From Candidatus Atribacteria bacterium (GTDB taxonomy: Bacteria; Atribacterota; Phoenicimicrobiia; Phoenicimicrobiales; Phoenicimicrobiaceae): a stretch of 42,940 bases of DNA. The notes below the pieces were generated by a model that had not been told where the DNA came from, searched no databases, and saw only the letters and a program-made list of their open reading frames with translations. Where the stretch lies: assembly GCA_011056645.1 (NCBI GenBank), contig DSEL01000182.1:1-42940 (forward strand), written 5' to 3'. This document shows, piece after piece, positions 1 to 9,542 of this stretch (the first letter of the stretch is position 1; the number at the start of each line of letters is the position of its first letter). A program made the translations under genes and the position numbers.

Positions 1-110
1 GTTAATAACTTTTTAATAATATGTGTAAAACTCTGATTTAATGGACAATTCTTTTTATTTAAAAATAAAAATGGGGAATTTGTTAATATATAAAAATTTT
101 ATCCCTATTT

Positions 111-119
111 TTATCCACA
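111..119 (+). promoter_or_regulatory. DnaA box
   Basis: The sequence TTATCCACA is an exact match to the consensus DnaA-binding nonamer. It lies 115 bases before the dnaN start inside AT-rich DNA, which suits binding of the initiator DnaA or DnaA autoregulation of this region. Confidence 0.6.
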
Positions 120-137
120 GGATACAAATAATAAAGT

Positions 138-164
138 ACTGGGGTTTATTTTTATTTCCCCAGT
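138..164. other. Inverted repeat in the dnaN upstream region
   Basis: ACTGGGG and CCCCAGT form a perfect 7-bp stem around a 13-nt AT-rich loop, followed by a short T run (164-167). It could be a weak terminator of an upstream gene such as dnaA, or an origin structure. The evidence does not separate these. Confidence 0.35.
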
Positions 165-233
165 TTTAACAACACTATTATTAATAATACTATTTTTTTA
201 TCTAATTATTCAGAGTAAAGGAGAGAAGAAAAT

Positions 234-1400
234 ATGAAAATTATATGTTCTCAAGAGAGTTTATTACATGGGATTCAAACCGTACAAAAAGGAATATCTA
301 GCAGAATTGGATTACCTATCTATAATGGAATACTTTTTGAAGCAAACGAAGATAATAAAGTTCATCTGTTTGCTACCGATTTAGAAATTGGAATAGATTG
401 TTATATTCCTGCCCAGGTTATTAATACCGGATCTACAGTTATTCCCAGTAGAATAATAGGCGAACTGATTAAAAAATTTCCTGAAGGTAATATAGAGATA
501 GAGTGTTTAGATAATAATATCACTACCGTTAAAGAAAGTAGTTCAAATTATAGAATTTTAGGATTTTCCGCAGAAGAGTTCTCTAATTTTCCCGAAATAA
601 AGATGAGAGCTAAAATTAAACTAAGCCAAAAATTACTAAAAGAGACCATTCAACAAATTATATTTTCCACTGCCCGAGATGATAGTAAAACTTTTTTAAA
701 CGGAGCCCTATTTAAAATAAATGATAATAAAATTGAGGTAGTTACTACTGATAGTCATAGATTATCTCTTAAAAATATTAAAACTACAAACTTAGAAAAA
801 ACAGCAGCCGATAAACCAATAGAGGTTATTATTCCTTATCGAGCTTTATCAGAATTATCCAGAATCCTTTTAGAAGATGAAGAGGTCTTTGTAGAAATAA
901 AATTTGGGGAAAAACAAATAATGTTTATTTTATTCCCTGATGGACAGAAGAATAGTATAAGAATTTACTCTCGATTAATAGAAGGTCAATTTCCCAATTA
1001 CCAACAGATTTTTCCAAATTCTTTTAAAACCGAGATAAAAGTGAATACAGAGGAATTTAGGGATAAAATGGAAAGGATTGCCCTCTTTGTAAGGGAAGAT
1101 TTAAAAACAGTAAAAGTGGAAGCAATTAATCAAGAAAATAATCAGAAAGAGGAAACATGTGAAATAATTTTAAAGGCAGAAAGCCCAAGTATTGGAGAAG
1201 CGTCGGAAAGGATTTCCTGTTTTAAAAAAGGAGAGGACATTACCATTACTTTTAACAGTGATTATGTTTTAGACGTACTAAAAATAATTAAAAAAGAAAA
1301 TACCATTATAAAATTAAATAACCCTCTTAATCCAGCAATTATTGCTCCGGATGAAGATAAAAACTATGTCTATGTTTTGATGCCGGTGAGGGCAGAGTAA
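234..1400 (+). CDS. dnaN: DNA polymerase III sliding clamp (beta subunit)
   Basis: The product is the ring-shaped processivity clamp that tethers DNA polymerase III to DNA in the replisome. The 388-residue length is slightly above the usual 365-380 because of small insertions in the last third, near residues 300-325. Recognisable clamp features include the FATDLEIGI segment in domain 1, an FSTARDDSKTFLNGALF-like stretch in the middle domain, and the family-typical C-terminus ending LMPVRAE, which forms part of the partner-binding pocket. The ATG is preceded by a good AAAGGAGAG site. recF follows 68 bases downstream in the same direction, the classic origin-proximal order. The call is secure. 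Confidence 0.97.
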   Translation: MKIICSQESLLHGIQTVQKGISSRIGLPIYNGILFEANEDNKVHLFATDLEIGIDCYIPAQVINTGSTVIPSRIIGELIKKFPEGNIEIECLDNNITTVKESSSNYRILGFSAEEFSNFPEIKMRAKIKLSQKLLKETIQQIIFSTARDDSKTFLNGALFKINDNKIEVVTTDSHRLSLKNIKTTNLEKTAADKPIEVIIPYRALSELSRILLEDEEVFVEIKFGEKQIMFILFPDGQKNSIRIYSRLIEGQFPNYQQIFPNSFKTEIKVNTEEFRDKMERIALFVREDLKTVKVEAINQENNQKEETCEIILKAESPSIGEASERISCFKKGEDITITFNSDYVLDVLKIIKKENTIIKLNNPLNPAIIAPDEDKNYVYVLMPVRAE

Positions 1401-1468
1401 CTATACAATATTTCTTCTTTAGGATATACTATACGTAATGTTTACTTAAAAAAGAGGAAAAGAAGAAG

Positions 1469-2608
1469 TTGTATTTTAAAAAAGTAAAATTAAAAAACTA
1501 CCGAAATTTTTCTAACTTAACAATAAATCTTGATTCTAATCTTAATATTTTTATCGGAAATAACGCCCAGGGGAAGACCAATTTATTAGAAGGGTTGAAT
1601 TTAATAATTAAAGGCAGCTCATACAGGACAAAAGAAGACTGGGAAGCAATCAAGTGGAAAAATAAAAGCGCCTATCTATTTGGAGAAATAAACAAAGATG
1701 ATGAAGATATTCAAATAGCCATTGCCTTAGAAAATAAAACAGAGGATTTTTACAAAAACAAGCTGAGCAAGACCATAAAAATAAATCAAAATATTCGAAA
1801 AAAAGCTGCTTTAAACAAAGAATTTAAAGGAGTGGTGTTTTCTCCCGAGCATTTGCAGATCATAAAAGGAGCACCTTCTTTAAGAAGAAAGTTTTTAGAT
1901 GAGCAAATATCCCAAATTTATCCTTTATACCACAAGTATCTTTCCGAATATTATAGAATTTTAGGCCATCGAAACAACATATTAAAAAAAGAAATTGACC
2001 AAAAAAAGAAAAAAGAAAAACTAATAATATGGGATCCCCGGCTAATAGAAAGGGGATCTTTTTTAATATTAACCAGGATTAAATTTATAAAAAAGATAAG
2101 TCAACTCGCTTATAATTTTCATCAAGAGATTACTAAAGGTAAAGAAGAGGTAGAGTTAACTTACCAAAGCAGTATATTAAAAGACAAAGAAGAAAGCATT
2201 TCTTTAATAACCCAACTATTTAAAGACAAAATAGAAGAATACAGGAAAAAAGAGGAGGAACAAGGAGCCACCTTAGTAGGTCCCCACCGGGACGATTTTT
2301 CAGTATTTATCAACGGAGTTAATCTCGCCTCTTATGGTTCACAAGGTCAACAACGAACAGCTGTCTTATCTTTAAAACTATCCGAATTAGAATTAATTAA
2401 AGAAAAAGAAGGAGTCTATCCTATATTTTTCTTAGATGATGTTATGTCAGAGCTAGATGAAGACAGAAGGCATTTCTTATTAGAACTGATTATTAAGAAA
2501 AAGGTTCAGACCTTTATTACCAGCATAAATCTGGATTATTTTAATAGTGATATTAAAGAAAAAAGCCAGATATTTAAAATAAAAGAAGGAAAGATAATTG
2601 CTTTATGA
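1469..2608 (+). CDS. recF: DNA replication and repair protein RecF
   Basis: RecF is an SMC/ABC-like ATPase that helps load RecA at gapped DNA. The N-terminus carries the expected KLKNYRNF motif, then a Walker A (GNNAQGKTN, about residues 30-38). An ABC signature (SQGQQR) and a Walker B (FFLDDVMSELD) lie near the C-terminus. At 379 residues it is normal length. I take the TTG start because it is preceded by a purine-rich AGAGGAAAAGAAG site and gives the canonical N-terminus. Its stop codon overlaps the start of the next gene (ATGA), indicating translational coupling with dciA. Confidence 0.96.
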   Translation: MYFKKVKLKNYRNFSNLTINLDSNLNIFIGNNAQGKTNLLEGLNLIIKGSSYRTKEDWEAIKWKNKSAYLFGEINKDDEDIQIAIALENKTEDFYKNKLSKTIKINQNIRKKAALNKEFKGVVFSPEHLQIIKGAPSLRRKFLDEQISQIYPLYHKYLSEYYRILGHRNNILKKEIDQKKKKEKLIIWDPRLIERGSFLILTRIKFIKKISQLAYNFHQEITKGKEEVELTYQSSILKDKEESISLITQLFKDKIEEYRKKEEEQGATLVGPHRDDFSVFINGVNLASYGSQGQQRTAVLSLKLSELELIKEKEGVYPIFFLDDVMSELDEDRRHFLLELIIKKKVQTFITSINLDYFNSDIKEKSQIFKIKEGKIIAL

Positions 2609-2934
2609 AAAAAAAAGAAATGGTTTCCTTTAAAGCGGCTTTAAGCAATTTTTTACAAGATAAAAAATGGAGCACAAAGATAAAGGCGTATCAAATAATT
2701 AGTCATTGGAACGATTTAGTGGGCAAGGAGATTGCCCAATCTTCCCAACCTATTAAGATACAGGATAAATGCCTTTTTTTGGCTGTGAAAAGCAATGTTT
2801 GGGCTAATGAACTGAATTTAAGAAAGGGAGAGTTTATTGAAAAAATTAATCAGGAAGCGGGAGAGGAGATAATCTCCAACATCCTGTTTAAGATCCGAAC
2901 TCCCTATTTTCAAGACAAGAGAAAAGGGCTTTAA
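2605..2934 (+). CDS. dciA: DUF721 protein, DciA-type helicase loader
   Basis: This 109-residue protein belongs to the DUF721/DciA family: the N-terminal half has the ISHWNDLVGKEIAQSSQPIK stretch and the family LxVxSnVWANEL-type segment follows near residues 60-72. DciA is the ancestral operator/loader of the replicative helicase DnaB in bacteria lacking DnaC/DnaI-type loaders. Its ATG overlaps the recF stop by four bases, so the two are probably translated together. The position between recF and gyrB matches that seen in Actinobacteria and other lineages. The family call is confident; the loader role is by homology. Confidence 0.85.
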   Translation: MKKKEMVSFKAALSNFLQDKKWSTKIKAYQIISHWNDLVGKEIAQSSQPIKIQDKCLFLAVKSNVWANELNLRKGEFIEKINQEAGEEIISNILFKIRTPYFQDKRKGL

Positions 2935-2960
2935 AGAGGTACAAAAAACGAAGATGAATT

Positions 2961-2989
2961 TTGACATAAGTGCTAAAATATAGTAAAAT
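2961..2989 (+). promoter_or_regulatory. Sigma-70-type promoter for gyrB
   Basis: A perfect TTGACA (2961-2966) is separated by 17 bases from TAAAAT (2984-2989). It starts 26 bases after dciA and about 100 bases before gyrB, so gyrB can be transcribed independently of recF-dciA with a leader of roughly 90 nt. Confidence 0.75.
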
Positions 2990-3042
2990 TAACCAGGTTT
3001 TTAGAATAAGAAATTAAACTTCACCATAAATTATAAAAATAA

Positions 3043-3067
3043 AAACCGTGGCGATAAGCCGCGGTTT
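3043..3067 (+). promoter_or_regulatory. Hairpin in the gyrB leader
   Basis: AAACCGTGGC and GCCGCGGTTT form a 10-bp GC-rich stem (one G-U pair) with a 5-nt loop. It is followed by only a weak T run (CATTTTG), then the gyrB Shine-Dalgarno TAGGAG (3076-3081). It lies downstream of the promoter at 2961-2989, so it is in the gyrB leader and could act as an attenuator or stabilising hairpin, or terminate read-through from dciA. Confidence 0.6.
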
Positions 3068-3088
3068 CATTTTGATAGGAGTTACGCT

Positions 3089-5038
3089 TTGCCAAAAAGA
3101 AAAAAGAAAACTGATAATACAGATAATCAATATACCGCCAAACAGATACAAGTCTTAGAGGGGTTAAAGGCGGTTAGAAAAAGGCCTAGCATGTACATTG
3201 GTAGTACTTCCAGTAAAGGACTGCATCATCTTTTAGACGAAGTAGTAGATAACAGTATTGATGAAGCAATGGCTGGCTATTGCAAAAAAATAGAAGTGTT
3301 TATTCGCCCCGACGGCAGTGCTACCGTAACTGATGACGGCCGGGGGATCCCGGTTGACATTCACAAAGAAACCAAGTTACCCGCTGTGACTATAGTGTTA
3401 ACCAAGCTCCATGCTGGCGGTAAGTTTGGAGGAGGTGGATATCGGGTCACCGGCGGACTACACGGAGTAGGTCTTTCAGTGGTAAATGCCCTTTCGGAAT
3501 GGCTGGAAGTAGAAATCTCTCGAGACTCGGGAATATTTTTTCAAAGATTTGAAAGGGGAGATGCCGTATCCGAATTAAAAAAGATAGGAAAATCTTCCCG
3601 TACTGGAACCAAAATTACTTTTAAACCCGATCCAACCATTTTTGAGGAAACCAACTTTAATTTTGATAATATTACTCACCGGCTTAGGGAAATTGCTTTT
3701 TTAAATGCCGGCGTTAAGATTATTTTAAAAGACGAAAGAGAGGAGAACAAAGAAGTTTCTTATAAGTACAACGGAGGAATAAGTGAATTTGTCAGCCATT
3801 TAAACAAAAATAAAGATCTTCTGTTCCCCAAGCCCATCTGCTTTACCGGGAAAAAGGACGATATAGAGGTAGAGGTAGCATTGCAATATAATAACAGTTA
3901 TACCGAAAACATCCTTTCTTTTGCCAATAATATAAACACAGAAGAAGGAGGAACCCATTTAGCAGGGTTTAAAGCTTCTATAACCAGGGTAATAAATGAT
4001 TATGCCCGCAATAATTTATTGTCTAATGGCAAAAAATCGTCTTTAAAAGATGGCGATAATAATCTTTCTGGCGATGATGTAAGAGAGGGTCTGACTGCTG
4101 TAATTAGTGTAAAATTATTAAATCCCCAATTCGAGGGACAAACTAAAACCAAACTGGGGAATAGCGAGGTAAGAGGGGTAGTCTCTTATGTTGTAGGTGA
4201 AGGTTTAAATAATTTTCTTAACGAAAATCCAAGCATAAGCAAGAAGATACTGGATAAATCTGTTTCTGCCTTAAACGCCAGGGAAGCAGCCAGAAAAGCA
4301 CGAAATTTAGTCCGGCAAAAAAATGAAATATCAGGGCTTGGCACTCTTCCCGGAAAACTATCTGATTGTTCAGAAAAAGATCCCCTGTTTAGAGAGATAT
4401 TTTTAGTGGAGGGTGATTCGGCAGGAGGTTCTGCCAAACAAGGGAGAGATAGAAGATTTCAGGCTATCCTGCCCCTAAGAGGTAAAATATTAAATGTAGA
4501 AAAAGCCCGGTTGCACAAAATATTGGATAATAACGAAATAAGAGCCATGGTTACTGCCCTGGGCATTAACATTGGGGAAGATTTGGATATCGAAAAACTA
4601 AGATATTATAAAGTGATCATAATGACTGATGCGGATGTTGATGGAGCCCACATAAAAACTCTGCTTTTAACCTTTTTCTTCCGTTATATGAAACCGTTAA
4701 TCGAAAGAGGGAATATTTATATTGCTCAACCTCCCCTCTATAAACTCGAATATAACAAAGAAAGTTATTATTTGTTTAACGATCAGGAGCTAAACGATAA
4801 GTTAAAAGAGATAGACGGCAATCCTCGGATTCAGAGGTATAAAGGTTTAGGAGAAATGAATCCTGAACAATTATGGGAAACCACTATGAACCCGGGAAAC
4901 AGGATCTTAAAGAGAATAGAACTGGAAGACAATATAGAAGCAGAAACCATGTTTACGGTTTTAATGGGAGGAAAAGTTGAACCCAGAAAAGATTTTATTT
5001 ATCGGCATAGTCTGGAAGTAAAGGAGTTGGATATTTAA
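3089..5038 (+). CDS. gyrB: DNA gyrase subunit B
   Basis: GyrB supplies the ATPase and TOPRIM activities of gyrase, which introduces negative supercoils. The GHKL ATPase domain has the Bergerat motifs DDGRGIP and GGLHGVG. The TOPRIM domain shows EGDSAGG near residue 440 and the metal-binding TDADVDGAH near 513. The C-terminus has the [14 protein letters not shown] motif and ends in LDI. At 649 residues it is the short form without the large enterobacterial insert. The TTG start is chosen because TAGGAG lies seven bases upstream and the N-terminus fits. gyrA follows in the same orientation. The call is secure. Confidence 0.97.
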   Translation: MPKRKKKTDNTDNQYTAKQIQVLEGLKAVRKRPSMYIGSTSSKGLHHLLDEVVDNSIDEAMAGYCKKIEVFIRPDGSATVTDDGRGIPVDIHKETKLPAVTIVLTKLHAGGKFGGGGYRVTGGLHGVGLSVVNALSEWLEVEISRDSGIFFQRFERGDAVSELKKIGKSSRTGTKITFKPDPTIFEETNFNFDNITHRLREIAFLNAGVKIILKDEREENKEVSYKYNGGISEFVSHLNKNKDLLFPKPICFTGKKDDIEVEVALQYNNSYTENILSFANNINTEEGGTHLAGFKASITRVINDYARNNLLSNGKKSSLKDGDNNLSGDDVREGLTAVISVKLLNPQFEGQTKTKLGNSEVRGVVSYVVGEGLNNFLNENPSISKKILDKSVSALNAREAARKARNLVRQKNEISGLGTLPGKLSDCSEKDPLFREIFLVEGDSAGGSAKQGRDRRFQAILPLRGKILNVEKARLHKILDNNEIRAMVTALGINIGEDLDIEKLRYYKVIIMTDADVDGAHIKTLLLTFFFRYMKPLIERGNIYIAQPPLYKLEYNKESYYLFNDQELNDKLKEIDGNPRIQRYKGLGEMNPEQLWETTMNPGNRILKRIELEDNIEAETMFTVLMGGKVEPRKDFIYRHSLEVKELDI

Positions 5039-5097
5039 ATAGTCCTTAAACTGCGGATTGATAACCTGCATTTAACACTAAAAACTAAATTAATCGG

Positions 5098-5135
5098 TCA
5101 ATTGGTGAATTGATCAGTTGGCAAATTGGAGAATC
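5098..5135 (+). repeat. AATTGGTGAATTG-type intergenic repeat, copy 1
   Basis: The gyrB-gyrA spacer ends in a stretch built from AATTGG-like words and finishing TTGGAGAATC. It closely matches 10667-10695 before lysC, with the 10667 copy shorter by a few bases; the core also occurs at 9549-9560. Here the GGAG of the repeat appears to serve as the Shine-Dalgarno of gyrA. Confidence 0.65.
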
Positions 5136-7691
5136 ATGAAAGAAGAAGAAAAAGACAATTTAGACAATAATAACGAAAAAGAAAATGAAGAACGAGAAGA
5201 AGGATTTGTAGAAACAGGCAGAACCCTGCTTACTGATGTCGGTGGAGAAATAAAAGAAGCCTATCTTAGCTATGCTATGAGCGTAATAGTGGGAAGAGCT
5301 TTGCCTGATGTTCGCGATGGATTAAAACCGGTTCACCGCCGGGCATTATATTCTATGGAAAGAATGGGTAACACGCCCGATAAAGCCTATAAGAAATCCG
5401 CACGAATAGTAGGAGACATTATAGGCAAATACCACCCTCATGGCGATATGGCTGTGTATGATACCATTGTAAGAATGGCTCAGGATTTTTCCTATCGTTA
5501 TCCTTTAGTCGATGGTCAGGGAAATTTTGGTTCTATCGATGGCGACTCTGCAGCCGCCCAAAGATATACCGAAATCCGAATGTCAAAAACTGCCCAGGAG
5601 TTGCTGGCCGACATAGATAAGGAAACGGTTAATTTTGTTCCTAATTATGATAATTCTCTTAAAGAACCGGAAGTTTTACCGTCGAAAATTCCCCAACTTT
5701 TACTTAATGGTTCTTCGGGAATTGCAGTAGGAATGGCGACTAACATTCCTCCACATAATTTGGGAGAGGTAGTTGATGGTGCCATAATGATCATCGAAAA
5801 TCCGCAAGCTTCCTTACAAGAAATAATGACCGCAATCAAGGGTCCTGATTTCCCCACCGGTGGTATTATCTGCGGCAGAACAGGAATAAGGAGTGCCTAT
5901 GAAACCGGTAAAGGAATTATAAAAATACAGGCTGCAGTATTTACCGAAGGAGTAAACGGCGAAAAAAGTACGGGCAAGAAAAGCCCCCGTATAATTGTTA
6001 AAGAACTCCCCTATCAAGTAAACAAAGCAAACCTGGTAGAAGACATTGCCCAGCTGGTTCAGGACAAAAAGATACCCGATATTTCCAGCTTAAGGGACGA
6101 ATCAGATAGAAAAGGGATGCGGATAGTTATCGAACTAAAGAGAGGGGCTAATATAGATATAGTACTGAACAATCTTTATAAGCATACCAAGATGAAAATT
6201 ACTTTTGGGATTAATATTTTAGCCATTTCCGAAGGCCGTCCCAAAACCTTTAATTTAAAAGAGCTACTAAAATGTTTTTTGGCTCACCGCAAAGAAGTGG
6301 TGGAAAGAAGAACCAGATACGAATTAAGGAAAGCCCGAGAAAGAGCCCACATCTTGGAAGGATTGAAAATTGCCCTGTCTAATATTGATGAAGTGGTACA
6401 GATTATTAAAAAAGCAGATAACGTAAAAACTGCGCACGATAAATTGAAAAGCAGATTTGGTTTAAGCGATATCCAGGCGCAGGCTATCTTAGATATGAAA
6501 CTGCAGCGTCTTACTTCTCTGGAGACCGAAAAGATTTTAGAAGAATATTTAGAATTAATAAAACGTATTGCCTATTTAGAAGATATATTACAAAACGAAA
6601 AGAAACTCATGTTGATCATTAGAGATGAGCTGTTGGAGATGAAGCAGAAATACGGTGACGAAAGAAGGACTGAGATAATAGAAGAAGAAGGAGAATACGA
6701 AATTGAAGATTTCATTACTTCGGAGGACATAGTTATAACTTATACCCGGGATGGATACCTTAAGCGCCTTCCTTTAAGCACCTATAGAAAGCAACGGAGG
6801 GGAGGAAAAGGTAAAATTGGGATGACCACTAAACTGGAAGATCTTGTAGATCAGGTGTTTGTCACTACCAACCTCCACGATATCTTATTTTTCACCAGTA
6901 AAGGAATGGTTTATAGAAGGAGAGCCTATCAGATTCCCGAAGGAGGGAGAACTTCCCGGGGAGTAGCAGCTATCAATTTATTAGGTATTGAAAAAGATGA
7001 GCATATTACCACTCTTATTCCTATAGAGAGTAACGAATTGGAAGAATCAAAGGAAGAAAATAATCAAAAGTGTTTGTTTATGGCTACTAAAAAAGGAAAA
7101 ATAAAAAAAGTTTCTCTTTCCCGTTTTTCTAATTTAAGAAACATCGGGATTATTGCCATTCGTCTCTTGCCCGAAGATGAATTAATCGGGGTAAAGCTCG
7201 CCGAGGGCAACGAAGACGTTATTTTAACAACTAAACACGGAAAGTCTATCCGCTTTTCGGGAGAGACAATAAGGTCCATGGGTAGAATCACCTTCGGAGT
7301 AAAAGGTATCACCTTACGGGAAAAAGACTTTCTGGTAAAAATTAGCTTAGTTCACCCAGAAACAGATAAATATTTATTGTTAGTAACCGAGAAAGGATTT
7401 GCCAAAAGAACATCCCTGAAGGAATTTAGAGAATTTAAAAGGCGAGGCAGCCAAGGGCTGAAATCTATTAAACTTACCAAAGAAAGAGGTTTGGTAGTAG
7501 ACGTCAAAGAGGTGAGCGAAGAAGATGAGCTGGTATTGATCAGCCAACAAGGGATTGTTATCCGGGTTCAAGTTAAAGAGATTCGTCATACCGGAAGATG
7601 CACGCAAGGAGTTAGGGTAATGAACCTTGCACCGGAAGATAAGGTAGCCAGTGTTGCTCTGGTGTCGAGTGAAGATGTTGACCTGAGCTAA
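5136..7691 (+). CDS. gyrA: DNA gyrase subunit A
   Basis: GyrA cuts and rejoins DNA and wraps it for supercoiling. Family motifs include [17 protein letters not shown], the catalytic Tyr144 in RYTEIRM, and a GyrA box QRRGGKG near residues 553-559, which marks gyrase rather than topoisomerase IV. The C-terminal half is the six-bladed beta-pinwheel. I start at the ATG at 5136 because GGAG lies just upstream; an in-frame TTG at 5118 lacks a good site. In the quinolone-binding helix the sequence reads HGDMAVYD, so Met105 stands at the position of E. coli Ser83, while the Asp87 equivalent is kept. The length of 851 residues is normal. Confidence 0.97.
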   Translation: MKEEEKDNLDNNNEKENEEREEGFVETGRTLLTDVGGEIKEAYLSYAMSVIVGRALPDVRDGLKPVHRRALYSMERMGNTPDKAYKKSARIVGDIIGKYHPHGDMAVYDTIVRMAQDFSYRYPLVDGQGNFGSIDGDSAAAQRYTEIRMSKTAQELLADIDKETVNFVPNYDNSLKEPEVLPSKIPQLLLNGSSGIAVGMATNIPPHNLGEVVDGAIMIIENPQASLQEIMTAIKGPDFPTGGIICGRTGIRSAYETGKGIIKIQAAVFTEGVNGEKSTGKKSPRIIVKELPYQVNKANLVEDIAQLVQDKKIPDISSLRDESDRKGMRIVIELKRGANIDIVLNNLYKHTKMKITFGINILAISEGRPKTFNLKELLKCFLAHRKEVVERRTRYELRKARERAHILEGLKIALSNIDEVVQIIKKADNVKTAHDKLKSRFGLSDIQAQAILDMKLQRLTSLETEKILEEYLELIKRIAYLEDILQNEKKLMLIIRDELLEMKQKYGDERRTEIIEEEGEYEIEDFITSEDIVITYTRDGYLKRLPLSTYRKQRRGGKGKIGMTTKLEDLVDQVFVTTNLHDILFFTSKGMVYRRRAYQIPEGGRTSRGVAAINLLGIEKDEHITTLIPIESNELEESKEENNQKCLFMATKKGKIKKVSLSRFSNLRNIGIIAIRLLPEDELIGVKLAEGNEDVILTTKHGKSIRFSGETIRSMGRITFGVKGITLREKDFLVKISLVHPETDKYLLLVTEKGFAKRTSLKEFREFKRRGSQGLKSIKLTKERGLVVDVKEVSEEDELVLISQQGIVIRVQVKEIRHTGRCTQGVRVMNLAPEDKVASVALVSSEDVDLS

Positions 7692-7743
7692 AAAAGGTTC
7701 TGAAAAATAAAAATAAAGATACTCGGAAAAGCTAACAAAAATT

Positions 7744-7772
7744 TTGACAAAATTAAATGCGAGTGCTAACAT
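7744..7772 (+). promoter_or_regulatory. Promoter of the hom operon
   Basis: TTGACA (7744-7749), a 17-base spacer and an extended -10 TGCTAACAT (hexamer 7767-7772) lie just before the T-box leader. The spacer and -10 include GAGTGCTAA, half of a CIRCE element, but the other half is absent. Confidence 0.65.
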
Positions 7773-7779
7773 TATAAAA

Positions 7780-8012
7780 ATTGAATAACCGGCCGATGAC
7801 GGGAAGAGTAGGTTGAAAATTTTTGCTGTAGAGATTTTTCATCTGAAAACCAACCCGGAGGCTTAAGATGAATCTTAAAAAAGACTAAATCTTTCGGGAT
7901 AAGACCCTTAGAGCTTACAGAGAGCTCTGAAAATATTTATTTCAGAGAAATAAAGTGGAACCGCGAAAATCTTTCGTCTTTACATTTAAAGTATAAGGCG
8001 AAAGATTTTTTT
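7780..8012 (+). ncRNA. T-box leader RNA of the hom operon
   Basis: T-box leaders sense uncharged tRNA and let transcription continue when the amino acid is scarce. The diagnostic T-box core GTGGAACCGCG lies at 7955-7965. The 5' part has the Stem I hallmark GGAAGAGTA, an AGAGA bulge and a CTGAAAACC stretch, closed by GGTTG/CAACC. Stem III is CTCTGAAA/TTTCAGAG (7925-7947). An antiterminator can form between TAAAG (7951-7955) and CTTTA (7978-7982), competing with the terminator. I could not assign the specifier codon. The target is the following hom-thrB-lysC-asd cluster, so threonine or methionine would be expected. Confidence 0.88.
7967..8012 (+). terminator. Regulated terminator of the T-box
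   Basis: AAATCTTTCGTCTT and AAGGCGAAAGATTT pair into a long stem followed by a run of Ts. The 5' arm overlaps the antiterminator, as in standard T-box switches. Confidence 0.85.
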
Positions 8013-8050
8013 ATATACTAACGTCTCATTTGAAGGGATGGTCGATAATC

Positions 8051-9337
8051 ATGAAGAAAAATACGATCAATATCGGGATATTAGGATTGGGGACAGTAGG
8101 CCAGGGGACTCTTAAAGTTTTGCAGGAGAATAAAGCATTTATTGAGCAGAAGATATATCCCAAAAAAATTATCTTAAAGAAATTGGCAGATAAAGATAAA
8201 AATAAAATTCTGCCTGATAAAAGATTCTATAAAATTTTTACGGATTCTGCCGAAGAAGTAATAAACGATCCCGAAATAGAAATAGTGGTTGAAACCATAG
8301 GTGGTGTTGAACCAGCTAAAAGTTTGATTATAAAAGCACTCAAGTCGGGGAAACATGTGGTTACTGCCAACAAAGAAGTAATAGCCAAAGCAGGTTATGA
8401 AATTTTAGATATAGCCCAGGAAAATAAAGTGCATTTTCTTTTCGAGGCCAGCGTGGCTAGCGGGATCCCTATCATCGGGGCACTTTCCCACTCCCTTACT
8501 TCTTATAAAATAAAGGAGATAATAGGAATTTTAAACGGGACCACTAATTATATCCTCACTAAGATGAGTGAAGAGGACAAAGATTATGAAGAAGTATTGA
8601 AGGAGGCTAAAGAGAAGGGGTATGCCGAATCCGATCCCGGTAAAGATATTGACGGGTTTGATGCCTTTAATAAGATATTTATTCTTTCTGCCATTGCCTT
8701 CAGGGCAAAGATCGAACCGGACGATATCTATTATGAGGGGATAAGAAATATTAGCAAGCTTGATATTGAATATGCCCGAGAGTTGGGTTATAAAATCAAG
8801 CTTTTAGCTTTAGCCCGAAATACAGGTTCGGATCTTGATATAAGGGTTCACCCCTCATTAATCCCCCAAAGGCATACTTTGGCTAATATTGGTGGTGTCT
8901 ACAATGGAATTCTAGTCCGGGGAGGGGATTTTGGAGACTTAACTTTTTCCGGTTTGGGTGCCGGGGCTTTACCCGCTGGAAGTATGATTGTCAGCAACAT
9001 AGTAGAGATAATTAAAAATTACGAAAATTACCACAACCAGTATAATTGTTTTGAAACAAAGAAGATCAGGGATTTCAACCAAACTTATTCTCCTTATTAT
9101 TTAAGGATCAGGGTAAAAGACAGACCGGGGGTTTTAGCAGAGATTGCCGGTGTTTTTGCTCGGGAAAAAGTCAGCTTTCTTTCGGTTATACAAAAGGGAG
9201 AAGCCGGAGAAGTAGCGGATATTGTTTTTTTAACTCATCAGGCTAAAGAAGGGAATGTCCAAGAGGCTTTGAAGGAAGTCGCTAGTTTAAAATGTGTAGA
9301 AAAAATATGCAGTGCCCTGAGAGTAGTGGAAATTTAA
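8051..9337 (+). CDS. hom: Homoserine dehydrogenase
   Basis: The enzyme reduces aspartate-4-semialdehyde to homoserine with NAD(P)H, the branch to threonine and methionine. The N-terminus has a Rossmann motif GLGTVGQG. The catalytic domain carries the family signature around EASVASGIPIIGAL and LNGTTNYIL, and a C-terminal ACT domain spans roughly residues 350-428, consistent with feedback control. I start at ATG 8051, which gives the usual MKKNTINIGILG start and 428 residues; an upstream in-frame TTG at 8030 has no ribosome-binding site. A T-box leader precedes it, and thrB, lysC and asd follow. Confidence 0.95.
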   Translation: MKKNTINIGILGLGTVGQGTLKVLQENKAFIEQKIYPKKIILKKLADKDKNKILPDKRFYKIFTDSAEEVINDPEIEIVVETIGGVEPAKSLIIKALKSGKHVVTANKEVIAKAGYEILDIAQENKVHFLFEASVASGIPIIGALSHSLTSYKIKEIIGILNGTTNYILTKMSEEDKDYEEVLKEAKEKGYAESDPGKDIDGFDAFNKIFILSAIAFRAKIEPDDIYYEGIRNISKLDIEYARELGYKIKLLALARNTGSDLDIRVHPSLIPQRHTLANIGGVYNGILVRGGDFGDLTFSGLGAGALPAGSMIVSNIVEIIKNYENYHNQYNCFETKKIRDFNQTYSPYYLRIRVKDRPGVLAEIAGVFAREKVSFLSVIQKGEAGEVADIVFLTHQAKEGNVQEALKEVASLKCVEKICSALRVVEI

Positions 9338-9340
9338 AAA

Positions 9341-9375
9341 CAGTATATAGCATTTAGTATATAGTATATAGTAAA
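9341..9375 (+). repeat. TATAGTATATAGTA word repeat
   Basis: Three to four degenerate copies of (A)GTATATAG/CATTTAGTATATAG occur in tandem directly after hom. They are low-complexity and of unknown function. Confidence 0.5.
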
Positions 9376-9432
9376 GAAAATAAAAAGAGAAAAAAATAGG
9401 AGTATATTGCATACGTTTCAACAAGCTAATCC

Positions 9433-9470
9433 GGGATTGCCGCGCTCACTTTGTTCACTCGCAATAACAG
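9433..9470. repeat. REP-like element, copy 1
   Basis: The element opens GGGATTGCCGCGCTCA and closes TCGCAATAAC, with terminal ATTGC/GCAAT inverted bases and an inner GCTCACTTTGTTCACTC. It resembles the palindromic GATTGC...TCGCAATGACA elements common in intergenic DNA of many environmental bacteria. A related element lies at 40838-40900. Confidence 0.55.
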
Positions 9471-9527
9471 ATTAGTAGAGAATAATTTAGTTTTTGCTAG
9501 TCAATTAAATAAAAAATAGGAGCAAGA

Positions 9528-9542
9528 CAGGCGAGAGGCCTG
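9528..9542. repeat. Short palindrome CAGGC-GAGAG-GCCTG
   Basis: A perfect 5-bp stem with loop GAGAG is followed by CCCTAC. The form is like a dispersed GGCAGGCGAGACGCCTGCC-type repeat I know from other genomes. The origin is unknown. Confidence 0.4.

Larger units (their letters stand above)
1..233. other. AT-rich origin-like region upstream of dnaN
   Basis: This non-coding stretch before dnaN is strongly AT-rich, with several T- and A-tracts. It contains one perfect DnaA box at 111-119 and a hairpin at 138-164. In most bacteria oriC lies beside dnaA or between dnaA and dnaN, so this may be the dnaA-dnaN intergenic part of oriC with dnaA just outside the window. I see only one consensus box, so the core origin could be further upstream. 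Origin activity is inferred from composition, the box and the neighbours. Confidence 0.45.

Noticed and set aside
7761-7769. GAGTGCTAA, half of a CIRCE (HrcA) operator in the hom promoter
   Set aside because: The matching TTAGCACTC nine bases upstream is absent, and the string is explained by the extended -10 box.
7380-7772. Long open frame antisense to the 3' end of gyrA
   Set aside because: It lies opposite a well-conserved coding region and the T-box promoter and has no recognisable protein features; it is a codon-bias shadow.
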